A DNA stretch of 64,000 nt, from assembly GCF_003318235.1 (NCBI RefSeq), contig NZ_QOCG01000011.1, positions 62,001-126,000 of the forward strand, given 5' to 3'. The notes under the pieces were generated by a model. That model worked only from the letters and a program-made list of their open reading frames with translations. It was not told the origin of the DNA and ran no database searches. The stretch is from Loktanella sp. D2R18 (GTDB taxonomy: Bacteria > Pseudomonadota > Alphaproteobacteria > Rhodobacterales > Rhodobacteraceae). Below, in pieces: positions 35,566-45,388 of this stretch. The position numbers and the translations under genes are program-made. Within the stretch, counting starts at the first letter, position 1. Each line of letters begins with the position of its first letter.

Positions 35566-36575
35566 TGGACTATCTTAATGCCCTTGTGGCCTTCTTGAAT
35601 TTCGTTTTTGTGCCGGGCCTTGCATACGGTGCGCAGCTCGCCATTGGGGCGCTGGGTGTCACCTTGATTTATGGCATTTTGCGGTTTTCAAACTTTGCCC
35701 ATGGCGACACGATGGCCTTTGGCACGGCGATGACAATTATTGGAACCAATGCGCTTTTGGCGTTGGGGATCACCTTTGGCCCCTTGCCGACCGCACTGCT
35801 CGCCCTGCCCTTTGGCATTGGCGCAACCATCCTTTTGGTGCTGTTCACCGATTGGCTGGTCTATAAATTCTACCGCGATCAAAAAGCCAAACCTGTGATC
35901 CTTGTTATCGTGTCGATGGGCGTGATGTTTGTGATGAACGGTGTTGTCCGCTTTATCATCGGGGTGCGGGATATCCGCTTTGCCGATGGCGAACGGTTCT
36001 TGATCACGGCGCGTGAATTCAAGGACATGACAGGGCTGCGTGAAGGGCTGGCGATCAAGACCACACAAGCGATCACCGTTGTTGTCGCGCTCATCGCGAT
36101 GGCGCTACTGTTTTGGTTCCTCAACAAGACCCGCACCGGCAAATCCATGCGCGCGTTTTCTGATAACGAAGATCTCGCACTGCTATCGGGCATTAACCCT
36201 GATTGGGTGGTCAAGGTCACTTGGATGATTGTCGCCGCACTCGCGACTACAGCGGGTGTGCTGTACGGGTTGGATAAGTCTTTCAAAGCATTCACCTATT
36301 TCCAACTGCTGCTGCCGATCTTTGCTGCCGCCATCGTTGGCGGGTTAGGCAACCCATTGGGCGCCATCGCGGGCGGTTTTGTTATTGCGTTTAGCGAAGT
36401 CACAATCACCTATGCGTGGAAAAAGGTGCTGGTGTACCTGATGCCCGAAAGCCTTGAGCCTGACGGGCTCGTGCAGTTGATGTCGACCGATTACAAATTT
36501 GCGGTCAGCTTTGCGATCTTGATCATCGTGCTGCTGTTTAAACCCACCGGCCTATTCAAGGGGCAATCCGTATGA
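35565..36575 (+). CDS. livH: Branched-chain amino acid-type ABC transporter permease LivH
   Basis: The 336-residue inner-membrane protein starts with the LivH pattern GLAYGAQLAIGALGVTLIYG. The contact loop with the ATPase is near MRAFSDNEDLALLSGI, and AAIVGGLGNPLGAIAGGFVI is typical. It forms the channel with LivM. The start overlaps the previous stop and its own stop overlaps livM. Confidence 0.92.
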   Translation: MDYLNALVAFLNFVFVPGLAYGAQLAIGALGVTLIYGILRFSNFAHGDTMAFGTAMTIIGTNALLALGITFGPLPTALLALPFGIGATILLVLFTDWLVYKFYRDQKAKPVILVIVSMGVMFVMNGVVRFIIGVRDIRFADGERFLITAREFKDMTGLREGLAIKTTQAITVVVALIAMALLFWFLNKTRTGKSMRAFSDNEDLALLSGINPDWVVKVTWMIVAALATTAGVLYGLDKSFKAFTYFQLLLPIFAAAIVGGLGNPLGAIAGGFVIAFSEVTITYAWKKVLVYLMPESLEPDGLVQLMSTDYKFAVSFAILIIVLLFKPTGLFKGQSV

Positions 36576-37918
36576 ACCCTGCATTGAAAAATTCGCTACT
36601 GTTTGGCCTCGTCGCCGTTTTGCTGATTGGCACGGGGTTTGTGCAAGGTTGGAACTCTGCCTTGTTCATCCTGAACATGGGGCTGGTGTCTGCAATCTTG
36701 GCCTTGGGCGTGAACCTGCAATGGGGGTTTGCCGGGCTGTTTAATATCGGCGTGATGGGGTTTGTGGCACTTGGTGGCTTGGCAACGGTTTTGGTCGGCA
36801 TGCCCCCCGTGGGCGAGGCATGGTCCGCAGGCGCGTTCCAAGTCTTTGCAGGGCTTGCACTGGGCGCAGGCACTGTTGTTGGCGCGGTTTTCTTACGCAA
36901 AAAACTGACCGGCCGCGCGCGGACATTTGGCACGCTCGCTGTTTTGATCGTCGGGTTTTTTGTCTTTCGCGCCGTGTTTGATGCAGGCGTTGCGGCAGTC
37001 GAGGCCGTGAACCCTGCGCTGACCGGAAACCTAGGCGGGATCAACATCTTTGGCCCGCACCGCAATGCCGCCGGCATGCTGCTTCCTGACTATTTCATCC
37101 TACTGGCTTGGCCTATGGGTGGGCTCTTGGCAGCTGGTGCGGCCTGGATCATCGGGAAAACGGCGCTGGGGCTGCGGTCGGATTATCTTGCGATTGCGAC
37201 GCTGGGCATTGCAGAAATCATCATCGCCATAATGAAAAACGAAGACTGGTTGGCGCGTGGTGTTAAAAACGTCAACGGTCTACCGCGCCCTGTGCCTTAC
37301 GAGGTGACATTGCAAAGCGATCCGGGCTTTATTGCGCGCGCCGCGAGTTTCGGTATGGACCCGGTCACAGCATCCACGATCTATACAAAGCTGTGTTATT
37401 CCGTGCTATTCGCCACCGTTCTGCTGATCCTGCTATGGCTCGCGCAGAAGGCGCTCAACAGCCCGTGGGGACGCATGATGCGTGCGATCCGCGACAATGA
37501 AACCGCGGCCCAAGCCATGGGCAAAAACGTCACCGCGCGGCATTTGCAGATTTTCATTCTGGGGTCCGCGATCTGCGGCATTGCGGGGGCGATGATGACC
37601 ACGCTGGATGGGCAACTAACGCCAACATCCTATCAACCGTTGCGCTTTACCTTCTTGGTTTGGGTGATGGTGATCGTGGGTGGTTCGGGCAATAACTTTG
37701 GTGCGGTTTTGGGCGGGATGCTGATCTGGTGGCTGTGGGTGCAGGTCGAACCGATGGGTCTTTGGTTCATGAACTTACTGACCAGCGGTCTTGCGGATGG
37801 CAGCCCACTCAAAGAACACATGATCGAATCTGCCGCGCATATGCGGCTACTGACGATGGGTGTTGTTCTGCTGTTGGTGCTGCGGTTTAGCCCACGTGGG
37901 TTGATCCCTGAACGCTAG
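36572..37918 (+). CDS. livM: Branched-chain amino acid-type ABC transporter permease LivM
   Basis: The 448-residue permease has the LivM features GLFNIGVMGFVALGG and GRMMRAIRDNETAAQAMGKN (ATPase contact). It is longer than many LivM proteins because of a hydrophobic insert near residues 85-150 containing the basic KKLTGRARTF. The last gene of the operon; 57 bases separate it from the acylase gene, with no clear terminator. Confidence 0.9.
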   Translation: MNPALKNSLLFGLVAVLLIGTGFVQGWNSALFILNMGLVSAILALGVNLQWGFAGLFNIGVMGFVALGGLATVLVGMPPVGEAWSAGAFQVFAGLALGAGTVVGAVFLRKKLTGRARTFGTLAVLIVGFFVFRAVFDAGVAAVEAVNPALTGNLGGINIFGPHRNAAGMLLPDYFILLAWPMGGLLAAGAAWIIGKTALGLRSDYLAIATLGIAEIIIAIMKNEDWLARGVKNVNGLPRPVPYEVTLQSDPGFIARAASFGMDPVTASTIYTKLCYSVLFATVLLILLWLAQKALNSPWGRMMRAIRDNETAAQAMGKNVTARHLQIFILGSAICGIAGAMMTTLDGQLTPTSYQPLRFTFLVWVMVIVGGSGNNFGAVLGGMLIWWLWVQVEPMGLWFMNLLTSGLADGSPLKEHMIESAAHMRLLTMGVVLLLVLRFSPRGLIPER

Positions 37919-37975
37919 CTTGTTCTTTGGCACAGCATTGGTACAACGGGGTCACCCTATTACCCCGAGGATCCC

Positions 37976-40438
37976 ATGGCGCTGATTTTCCGCTGGCTCA
38001 TCCGGCTTACAACTGCACTGGTTTTCCTGTGCGTTGCGGCTATTTCATTGGCCTATTACTTCGCGTCGCGGTCATTGCCTGACTACAACGCACAGGCCGA
38101 TGTTGATGGAATCAGCGAAACGATTGAGATCGTACGCGACAACGCCAATGTGCCGCATATCTTCGCCGCTAACGATGATGACGCATTTTTCGCGCTTGGC
38201 TATGCCCATGCCCAAGATCGGCTTTGGCAGATGACAATGTTACGCCGCACGGTACAGGGGCGATTGTCGGAGTTGTTTGGTGAACGCACCGTCGATATTG
38301 ACGAGGTCATGCGCCGCTATGATCTTTATAATCTTTCTGTTGCCTCAGTCGCCGCACAAGATGCGCAAACGCTGGACGCCTTGGATGCTTATTCCGCAGG
38401 TGTGAACGCATGGTTGAATGAGGTGAACGCAGGCGCGCGCGGGCGTGGTGCGCCAGAAATGTGGTTGTTCAGCCATCCGGTGTCACCGTGGCAGCCTGCT
38501 GATTCAATTGCGATTATGAAGCTGATGGCACTACAGCTTTCGCCACACCTTGAAAACGAAGTTTTGCGCGCCCGGACATCGCTGCTGATTGATCCCGAGC
38601 GGCTGGCCGATATCATGCCCGATGATCCCACCAGCGGCATTGCCGCCCTGCCCGCCTTTGCCAGTTTGGTGCCCGGCCTCGCCCCATATAGCCCCGACAC
38701 GCGTATGGCCGCTGACCCGCTCTCGCCCTTTCATCCGCCTGACCTTGCTGGCGCTTCCAATGCTTGGGCCGCCAATGCATCCCGTTCCGCAACAGGATCA
38801 ACACTGCTTGCCAATGATCCCCATTTGGGGCTGACCGCGCCGACAATCTGGTATCTCGCGCGGCTTGAACTTGAAACTGGCGGTGTGATTGGTGCGACTA
38901 TTCCGGGGATGCCGCTTGTTCTTTCAGGGCGTGGCGACGGTATCGGCTGGGGGATCACCGCGGCATATGTCGATGACGTTGATATTCTCATCGAAGAGAT
39001 CAACCCCGATGATCCCACCCAATACCGCGCACCTGATGGCTGGGCATCATTTCGGACGCGCGACAGTATCATTAACATCAAAGACGCGCCCGCCGTCACC
39101 CTGAGTCTGCGCTGGACGGCAAATGGCCCTGTCATGCCCGGCAATCAGTTTAACCTTGGGGCAGTCACACCGCCGGGGCATGTAACCTCTATCGCGTGGA
39201 GCGCACTTTCAGACCGCGATACATCCATTTCGGCAGCGATGGGGATTATGCACGCGCGCACCGTCAACGAAGCCATTCGCGCAGGCGAGACATTTATTGC
39301 ACCAGCATTGAACCTGACCATTGCCGATCGCAACAGGATCGCGATGAAAACAATTGGGGCACTGCCCGCACGTGATGCAAACCACCAAAGCCAAGGGCGG
39401 TACCCTTCCTTTGGCTATTTGCCACAAAACCGCTGGCAAGGCCGGTTCGCCTATTCCGACAACCCGATATTCCTAAACCCCGAAGGCGGCATTATCGGCA
39501 ATACCAACAATAAAACCGTCGACCGCCCATTCCCGCATCACTTATCATTCCTCTGGGGTGATACACAGCGTATCAACCGCTGGCGGCTGCTTATGCAAGC
39601 ACGCGAAGTTCACACACGCGATAGCTTTATCGAGGCGCAGCAAGACACCGTCAGCTTTACCGCGCGCACGCTTTCTGCACTCATGGGGGCTGATCTGTGG
39701 TTCACCGGCGACGCCGCCCCCGAAGGCACACCCGCGCGGCAACGCCAAATCGCGCTTGATCTATTGTCGGCGTGGAATGGTGAAATGAACGAACACCTGC
39801 CTGAACCGCTGATTTATGCAGCCTGGGTACGTGCGGTCCAGCAACGGTTGATCCGAGACGAATTAGGCCCGCTCGCGGCCGCCTATACCCATGTCGACCC
39901 GGTGTTCATTGAACGCGTGTTCCGCGATATCGACGGGGCTGGCGTCTGGTGCGACGTTATCCAATCCGCGCCTGTCGAAACCTGCACCGATATTGCTAGG
40001 CAATCAATGGATGACGCGATTGTCTGGATCACCGAAAACCACGGCACCGCAATCGAGGCCGTGCGCTGGGGCGACGCCCATGTCGCGACCCATGACCATC
40101 CTGTGCTAGGGAAAACGCCGCTGTTGCATTGGTTTGTGAACCTGCGCCAATCGACAAGCGGTGGCGACAACACCTTGCAACGCGGCAAAACATCCGGCGT
40201 TGGGCCTGATCCATTTCAAAACGTGCATGCGGCGGGCTATCGTGGGGTCTATGATTTCGCGGACCCTGACAGTTCAGTCTTTGTGACAGGCACCGGGCAG
40301 TCAGGGCATCCGCTATCGCGCTACTACGACAACCTTGGCGAACTATGGCGGCGCGGCGAATACATCCCCATGTCACTTGACCCGGCATTGGCACGGGCGG
40401 CTGCGGTTGGGGTGACTGTATTGACACCTGCGCACTAA
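37976..40438 (+). CDS. Penicillin acylase family N-terminal nucleophile hydrolase
   Basis: The protein has 820 residues and matches peptidase family S45. An N-terminal hydrophobic segment (residues 8-29) acts as export signal or anchor. The alpha-chain shows VPHIFAANDDDAFFALGYAH and QDRLWQM. The autocleavage point is at GASNAW, where Ser261 becomes the N-terminal nucleophile of the beta-chain. The Asn of the oxyanion hole is likely the one in LGLTAPTIWYLARLE or the later NNKTVDRP. Members cleave amides such as penicillins or acyl-homoserine lactones; the substrate here is unknown. GAGG stands before the ATG. It follows livM closely and may share its transcript. Confidence 0.9.
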   Translation: MALIFRWLIRLTTALVFLCVAAISLAYYFASRSLPDYNAQADVDGISETIEIVRDNANVPHIFAANDDDAFFALGYAHAQDRLWQMTMLRRTVQGRLSELFGERTVDIDEVMRRYDLYNLSVASVAAQDAQTLDALDAYSAGVNAWLNEVNAGARGRGAPEMWLFSHPVSPWQPADSIAIMKLMALQLSPHLENEVLRARTSLLIDPERLADIMPDDPTSGIAALPAFASLVPGLAPYSPDTRMAADPLSPFHPPDLAGASNAWAANASRSATGSTLLANDPHLGLTAPTIWYLARLELETGGVIGATIPGMPLVLSGRGDGIGWGITAAYVDDVDILIEEINPDDPTQYRAPDGWASFRTRDSIINIKDAPAVTLSLRWTANGPVMPGNQFNLGAVTPPGHVTSIAWSALSDRDTSISAAMGIMHARTVNEAIRAGETFIAPALNLTIADRNRIAMKTIGALPARDANHQSQGRYPSFGYLPQNRWQGRFAYSDNPIFLNPEGGIIGNTNNKTVDRPFPHHLSFLWGDTQRINRWRLLMQAREVHTRDSFIEAQQDTVSFTARTLSALMGADLWFTGDAAPEGTPARQRQIALDLLSAWNGEMNEHLPEPLIYAAWVRAVQQRLIRDELGPLAAAYTHVDPVFIERVFRDIDGAGVWCDVIQSAPVETCTDIARQSMDDAIVWITENHGTAIEAVRWGDAHVATHDHPVLGKTPLLHWFVNLRQSTSGGDNTLQRGKTSGVGPDPFQNVHAAGYRGVYDFADPDSSVFVTGTGQSGHPLSRYYDNLGELWRRGEYIPMSLDPALARAAAVGVTVLTPAH

Positions 40439-40453
40439 GTATGCGCGCCGTCG

Positions 40454-40834
40454 CTACGATATGTTGGGCGGCTTGCCGTGAAATTCAACGTACAGATCTT
40501 GCAACCGTGGCGGCATAATATGCCAGATAGGTTTCGCGCGCGTCGGCGGAACCTGCCAAAACAGGTTTTCAACAAATGAATTATCAATGCACGCCCGCAC
40601 CTCAGCGCTGCCAGTCCCCCAGTGACCATCAAAAAACTTGAAAACACCACTGATTTTTGCGTCAAAGTCTGAAGTGTCCATGCGTGAATTCAGGAAGCGC
40701 GCAAGGTCTTCGAACCACAAATGAAGCAGTGGATCCCCCTCATGGCTCCAAACTTCAGCATGTAGAGCATCTGTTGCCTCGGCAATTTCGACAAAACTTT
40801 CGCGAAAACCGGCATAGAGTTCCCTAACTTTCAT
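40454..40834 (-). CDS. Hypothetical protein, 126 aa
   Basis: I do not recognise the family. From ATG 40834 (strong GGGAGG before it; ATG 40861 would cover that site) it has 126 residues, soluble and mixed helical, with a Trp- and His-containing core (EVWSHEGDPLLHLWFEDLAR, WHIMPPRLQDLYVEFHG). It lies 31 bases downstream of hflX on the same strand and converges with the acylase gene over a 15-base gap. Confidence 0.55.
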   Translation of the reverse strand: MKVRELYAGFRESFVEIAEATDALHAEVWSHEGDPLLHLWFEDLARFLNSRMDTSDFDAKISGVFKFFDGHWGTGSAEVRACIDNSFVENLFWQVPPTRAKPIWHIMPPRLQDLYVEFHGKPPNIS

Positions 40835-40865
40835 GCCGCCTCCCTTGGCGCTCATCTGCACCGGA

Positions 40866-42140
40866 CTAAAGCCGCGCGAACCGTTCGCGTTGTAGCTCTG
40901 TCCAGAATACAGTCAGATCATAGCCGGTGTCCGTTTGTACTTCATCGGTCACGATCCCCGCATCGAAAAGCCAAGCGCGTTTGCGGCCCTCTGCAAAGCT
41001 GAGTGTGATGTCCGCCACAGACCGAGGGTCCTTGAGCTTATCAGGGATACGCGCCAATAGCGCATCCATACCCTCGCCGGTGATCGCCGAAACGGCAAAT
41101 AGATCATCGGTGCGTTCGGCCTGCGTGACCATCGCGTCGTGGTCTTCGGGCGACAACAGATCAATCTTATTCCAGACCTCGATGATCGGCGCCTCTTCGG
41201 CGACCCCAAGGCTTTGCAGGATTGTCATTACGTCTTGTGATTGTTCTTCGGTCTGTTCGTGGCTGATGTCGCGGACGTGCACGATCAGATCTGCGTCTAA
41301 CACTTCTTCGAGCGTCGCCCGGAAGGCCGCGACGAGTTCTGTCGGCAGATCACTGATGAACCCAACCGTGTCGGACATGATGACCTCATCACCTGTGGGC
41401 AAGACGATCTTGCGCATGGTCGGGTCAAGCGTCGCAAATAGCATGTCTTTGGCGAATACTTCAGCCCCGGTCAGACGATTGAACAGGGTTGATTTTCCAG
41501 CGTTGGTATAACCGACAAGGGCAACAATCGGGAAAGGTACCTTTGCCCGCGACGCACGGTGCAATTCGCGGGTTTTGACGACCTTCGCCAGCTGGCGGCG
41601 TAAGCGGCCCAACTGTTCGTCAATTGCGCGGCGGTCAGCCTCGATCTGGGTTTCACCGGGGCCGCCGACAAACCCAAGCCCACCACGTTGGCGTTCAAGG
41701 TGAGTCCAAGCCCGCACGAGCCGGGTACGCTGATACGACAGCGCCGCCATTTCGACCTGCAACACCCCTTCCGAGGTGCGTGCGCGATCGCTAAAGATTT
41801 CCAAGATCAACCCGGTGCGGTCTAACAGCTTTACACCCCAGTCTTTTTCAAGATTGCGTTGCTGTACTGGTGTCACGGGACCGTCGATCAGGACCAATTC
41901 GACATCATTGGCTTTGAAAACGGCTTTTAGCTCTTCGATTTTACCTTTGCCAAATAACTTGCCGGGGTGGATTTTTGGCAATCGGACAATATCCGCGCCA
42001 ACAACATCCAAGTCCGGAAGCGCAGCCGCGAGCGACACCCCCTCTTCAAGCGCGGGGCCAGCGGCACGGCGGGAATGATCGGATTTGAGATCAGGGTGAA
42101 GAACCCAAGCCCGTGTGACCGGGCGATCATGTTCGAGCAA
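40866..42140 (-). CDS. hflX: GTPase HflX
   Basis: HflX is a ribosome-associated GTPase that splits stalled ribosomes under stress. The 424 residues show the N-terminal HflX domain with KIHPGKLFGKGKIEEL, the glycine-rich GGLGFVGGPGETQIE, G1 GYTNAGKST (210-218), G3 DTVGF and G4 NKIDLL. The start is a TTG at 42140, two bases after the hfq stop; no in-frame ATG is nearby. The hfq-hflX pair is widely conserved. Confidence 0.93.
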   Translation of the reverse strand: MLEHDRPVTRAWVLHPDLKSDHSRRAAGPALEEGVSLAAALPDLDVVGADIVRLPKIHPGKLFGKGKIEELKAVFKANDVELVLIDGPVTPVQQRNLEKDWGVKLLDRTGLILEIFSDRARTSEGVLQVEMAALSYQRTRLVRAWTHLERQRGGLGFVGGPGETQIEADRRAIDEQLGRLRRQLAKVVKTRELHRASRAKVPFPIVALVGYTNAGKSTLFNRLTGAEVFAKDMLFATLDPTMRKIVLPTGDEVIMSDTVGFISDLPTELVAAFRATLEEVLDADLIVHVRDISHEQTEEQSQDVMTILQSLGVAEEAPIIEVWNKIDLLSPEDHDAMVTQAERTDDLFAVSAITGEGMDALLARIPDKLKDPRSVADITLSFAEGRKRAWLFDAGIVTDEVQTDTGYDLTVFWTELQRERFARL

Positions 42141-42142
42141 CG

Positions 42143-42376
42143 CTATTCTTCGCCTTCATACAGGCTGATCGGCTGCGACGGCATAATGGTCGAAATCGCG
42201 CTTTTATAGACCAGTTGCGCCTGACCATCGCGACGTAACAGCACACAAAAACTATCAAACCAAGTGATAACACCTTGCAACTTGACGCCATTTACCAAGA
42301 ATATCGTGACCGGAATTTTGGCCTTACGCACATGGTTTAGGAATGCATCTTGCAGATTTGCTTTGTCGGCGGCCAT
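42143..42376 (-). CDS. hfq: RNA chaperone Hfq
   Basis: The 77-residue Sm-like protein pairs small RNAs with mRNAs as a hexamer. The Sm1 region ([20 protein letters not shown], then [14 protein letters not shown]) is standard. The Sm2 motif reads [13 protein letters not shown], where most Hfq proteins have YKHAIS; the His that contacts the U-rich RNA end is Ser. The C-terminal tail is nearly absent, as usual in alphaproteobacteria. A GT-rich 115-base region separates it from trkH. Confidence 0.95.
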   Translation of the reverse strand: MAADKANLQDAFLNHVRKAKIPVTIFLVNGVKLQGVITWFDSFCVLLRRDGQAQLVYKSAISTIMPSQPISLYEGEE

Positions 42377-42491
42377 TGTGACACCCTTTTTTTGTTATTG
42401 TGGCCATGCAATTGGCCCCCACTGTTACCGTCACTATGTCGTGGTGATCCTTAAGTTTCCAGCCCAAAATCGAAATCAAAATCGATGCGTG

Positions 42492-44012
42492 TCACCTGCG
42501 CCAGATTTCGGGGTTAAACAGCGCAATAATCGCCAATGTCTCGAGACGCCCCAAGACCATCGCCGCCGCAAGAATGATTTTCGCGCCGTCTGGAATACCT
42601 GAATAAGCAATCGGCACTTCGGCTGCGACCGCCGCCAATGGCCCAGTGGTTGATAAGGCAGATACCGCCAGCACCATTGAGGTTTCAAACTGCACCCCTG
42701 TCAGCGACATTAAGGTCATCACTGCAGCAATGCTAAGCGCAAAAAGCATGAAGAAAATCCATGAGATATAGGCACCTTGCTTACGGATACGCCGCGCCTC
42801 GCGCCCGCCGCCGCCAATGGACGACGGGTGCAAAAGCCGTTCTTGCTCGCGTTCGCTGTGCCGAAATAGCGCATAAATCCGCAAAAGCTTGACTCCACCG
42901 GCCGTTGTCGCAACCCCGCCCCCGATTAACGCCATGCCCGTCAGAAACAGCCCCGGTGTGCGCAGCCCTGACCACCACGTCGCCCCGTCCCAAAAACGCG
43001 ATTCAAATCCAGTGGTCGTCAAAAACGACGTCACAGTGAACAACGTCCCCCAAAGCGCAGAACCCGTCTGCTGTAGCGTGACAATGGTCTGTCGATCAGT
43101 CGCGGCAACGAAATGACGCAAAAACAACCCCGCAGTGACCAAGCCGATCAAAACAAGCGCTGTGCGGAATTCAGGGTCCCGGCGCAGCCCTTGGCCACCT
43201 TCACCGATCATCCCCCGACTATATGTCAATCGCGACAAGGCGAATATGAAAAAGCCAAAGATCAAAACCTCGCCCCAAAAACCAGAGCCCGCGTAGTATA
43301 GACCGTTGATTGGCGAAATCCCCGATGTCGCCAATATCGACATCGCATGACACAGCGCGATGTAGGGCACTTCGCCCATGACAACGAGCCCGAGCCATAG
43401 CAAAAATGTCAGTGCGGTATATAGCGGCGCAAGCTTAAGCGTAAAGCGCACCAACCGTTCCGAAGGATCAGCAATACGCGTGATCTGAGACAGGCCCGCC
43501 GCCGCGCCTGTGCCAATATTCGCGGTCGCACGTACTTCGAACCCGCCAAGGTTCATTGGGGCGAAAATGGATACGGCGGTCACCCAGATCAGCAACCCGC
43601 CAAGCCAGCCAACCAAAGCACGCCATAAATGCAGCGACGGGGTAAGCCGCCCATAGGTGTCGTAAAGTGTGGCCCCCGTGGTGGTGAAGCTGGAAACCAT
43701 TTCGAACCACGCGTTCAGATAGGTCGTGTTCCCGACCGCCTCGTAAAACGGCACGGCAAAGATCAATGGCAGCACCGTAAAAGCCGCCAAAAGCCCTATT
43801 AGTTGACTGCGCGCCACGTTCACGGGCGCATAGCCTGCCGTCGCCAGCCCAACGATCAGTGTCAGGATTGAAAACAGTATAAATCCGTAAAAGAACACGC
43901 GCATCGCTGTGAAATCTTCGACGACGACACCATGCGCGGCGGGCACCAGCATCGCCAATGACCCGAGCCCCATCAACACCACAAAAAAAGGAAGCTTAAC
44001 GATCCAATTCAT
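42492..44012 (-). CDS. trkH: Potassium uptake protein TrkH family
   Basis: The 506-residue membrane protein has four repeats of the M1-P-M2 type, with filter loops such as SFTTTGATL, ATSGISPIN and TSFLTTTGFES, and ALSTTGPLA near the end. It moves K+ through the inner membrane with TrkA as the nucleotide-binding gate. Its start overlaps the trkA stop by one base (TAATG). It ends just before the hfq promoter region. Confidence 0.93.
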   Translation of the reverse strand: MNWIVKLPFFVVLMGLGSLAMLVPAAHGVVVEDFTAMRVFFYGFILFSILTLIVGLATAGYAPVNVARSQLIGLLAAFTVLPLIFAVPFYEAVGNTTYLNAWFEMVSSFTTTGATLYDTYGRLTPSLHLWRALVGWLGGLLIWVTAVSIFAPMNLGGFEVRATANIGTGAAAGLSQITRIADPSERLVRFTLKLAPLYTALTFLLWLGLVVMGEVPYIALCHAMSILATSGISPINGLYYAGSGFWGEVLIFGFFIFALSRLTYSRGMIGEGGQGLRRDPEFRTALVLIGLVTAGLFLRHFVAATDRQTIVTLQQTGSALWGTLFTVTSFLTTTGFESRFWDGATWWSGLRTPGLFLTGMALIGGGVATTAGGVKLLRIYALFRHSEREQERLLHPSSIGGGGREARRIRKQGAYISWIFFMLFALSIAAVMTLMSLTGVQFETSMVLAVSALSTTGPLAAVAAEVPIAYSGIPDGAKIILAAAMVLGRLETLAIIALFNPEIWRR

Positions 44013-45388
44013 TAGAAGAAATCAATCGAAACCTGCAACAGACGCTCGACTTCAGGCACGTCTGGGCTCATGGCGAAGATGGCAATCACATCGCCCTCTT
44101 CAATACGCGTGTCTCCGGTTGGTTTGAGGAACTTGCCTTGTTTGATCAGCCCGCCGATCTTGGTGCCTTCGGGGAAATCAATTTCTTTGATCAGTTGCCC
44201 CGCGATCGGCGATGTTCCCAACACTTGGGCTTCGATCACTTCGGCTTCGGCGTCCCCGATCGAGTAAACCGCACGCACGCGCCCATGGCGGATATGACGC
44301 AAGATTGAACTCACGGTTGTGGCGCGCGGGTTGATATAGGCATCAATATTAAGCGGCGTCATCAAGGGCACAAGCGTCGGATCATTGACCAAACAAATCG
44401 CCATCGGGCAACCGAGCTCTTTCGCACGCACAGAGACCAAAATATTCGTCTTATCGTCGTCGGTCACGGCGAGTACGGCATCAGCGGTGCCGATATTGGC
44501 TTCTTCAAGCAAACCCGAGTTCAGCCCATCCCCATGCAATACAATGGTGCGGTCCAGCGCATCGGCAGCTTTTTCGGCAATACTACGGTCTTTCTCGATC
44601 ACTTTGACGCGGACGCGTTCAGTGCGCGCTTCAAGCGCCTGCGCAACCCCCAGACCAACATTCCCGCCACCAATAATGACGATACGCTCTTGTTTTGAAT
44701 GGGTTTTGCCGAAAATTTCAAGCGTGCGCGTCGCATCTTCGGTGATCGCAAAAATATAGCATTCGTCACCCGCAAAAATCTGATCACCCGCCGAAGGTAC
44801 AAATAGAACGCCATCGCGGCGAATCCCGACGACCACGGCACGCAGGGTTGAAAACAGGTCAGTCAGTTGGCGCAGCGGCGTGTTGATGACAGGGCAATCC
44901 TCATCAATTGTAATCCCCAATAGTTGCGCCCGTCCTTCAAGAAAACTTTCCGTGTCAAATGCGGCAGGCGCTGCCAACCTTTGCAGCGCGGCCTCGGCGA
45001 CTTCCTTTTCGGGTGAAATCACAACATCAATTGGCAGGTGGTCCCGGCGGTATAGATCCGAATAGATCGCATCAAGATAGCTTTGCGCACGCAATCGTGC
45101 GATTTTCCGTTGGACTGCAAAAACAGAGTGGGCCACTTGGCAGGTGACCATGTTCACCTCGTCTGAATGGGTGGCCGCGATAATCATATCAGCATCGCGT
45201 GCGCCCGCACGGTCCAGTACATCCGGATAGCTTGCGTGCCCCGCAATCCCTTGCACGTCCAATGTATCTGTGGCGCGGCGCACCAGTTCGGGATTGTTAT
45301 CAACAACCGTCACATCGTTCTTTTCCCCCGACAAATGTCGGGCGATCTGCCAGCCAACTTGGCCTGCGCCGCAAATGATAACCTTCAT
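44012..45388 (-). CDS. trkA: Trk system potassium transporter TrkA
   Basis: The 458-residue cytoplasmic regulator has two RCK_N/RCK_C pairs. The NAD-binding GAGQVGWQIARHLSGE starts the first at residue 7 and GGGNVGLGVAQALE the second near 237. It controls TrkH. Its start overlaps the ntrX stop (ATGA), so K+ uptake genes are linked to the nitrogen two-component genes. Confidence 0.95.
   Translation of the reverse strand: MKVIICGAGQVGWQIARHLSGEKNDVTVVDNNPELVRRATDTLDVQGIAGHASYPDVLDRAGARDADMIIAATHSDEVNMVTCQVAHSVFAVQRKIARLRAQSYLDAIYSDLYRRDHLPIDVVISPEKEVAEAALQRLAAPAAFDTESFLEGRAQLLGITIDEDCPVINTPLRQLTDLFSTLRAVVVGIRRDGVLFVPSAGDQIFAGDECYIFAITEDATRTLEIFGKTHSKQERIVIIGGGNVGLGVAQALEARTERVRVKVIEKDRSIAEKAADALDRTIVLHGDGLNSGLLEEANIGTADAVLAVTDDDKTNILVSVRAKELGCPMAICLVNDPTLVPLMTPLNIDAYINPRATTVSSILRHIRHGRVRAVYSIGDAEAEVIEAQVLGTSPIAGQLIKEIDFPEGTKIGGLIKQGKFLKPTGDTRIEEGDVIAIFAMSPDVPEVERLLQVSIDFF

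Noticed and set aside
37947..37967. CGGGGT/ACCCCG inverted repeat between livM and the acylase gene as a terminator
   Set aside because: The stem is only six pairs, there is no T-tract, and its right arm overlaps the GAGG ribosome-binding site of the acylase gene.
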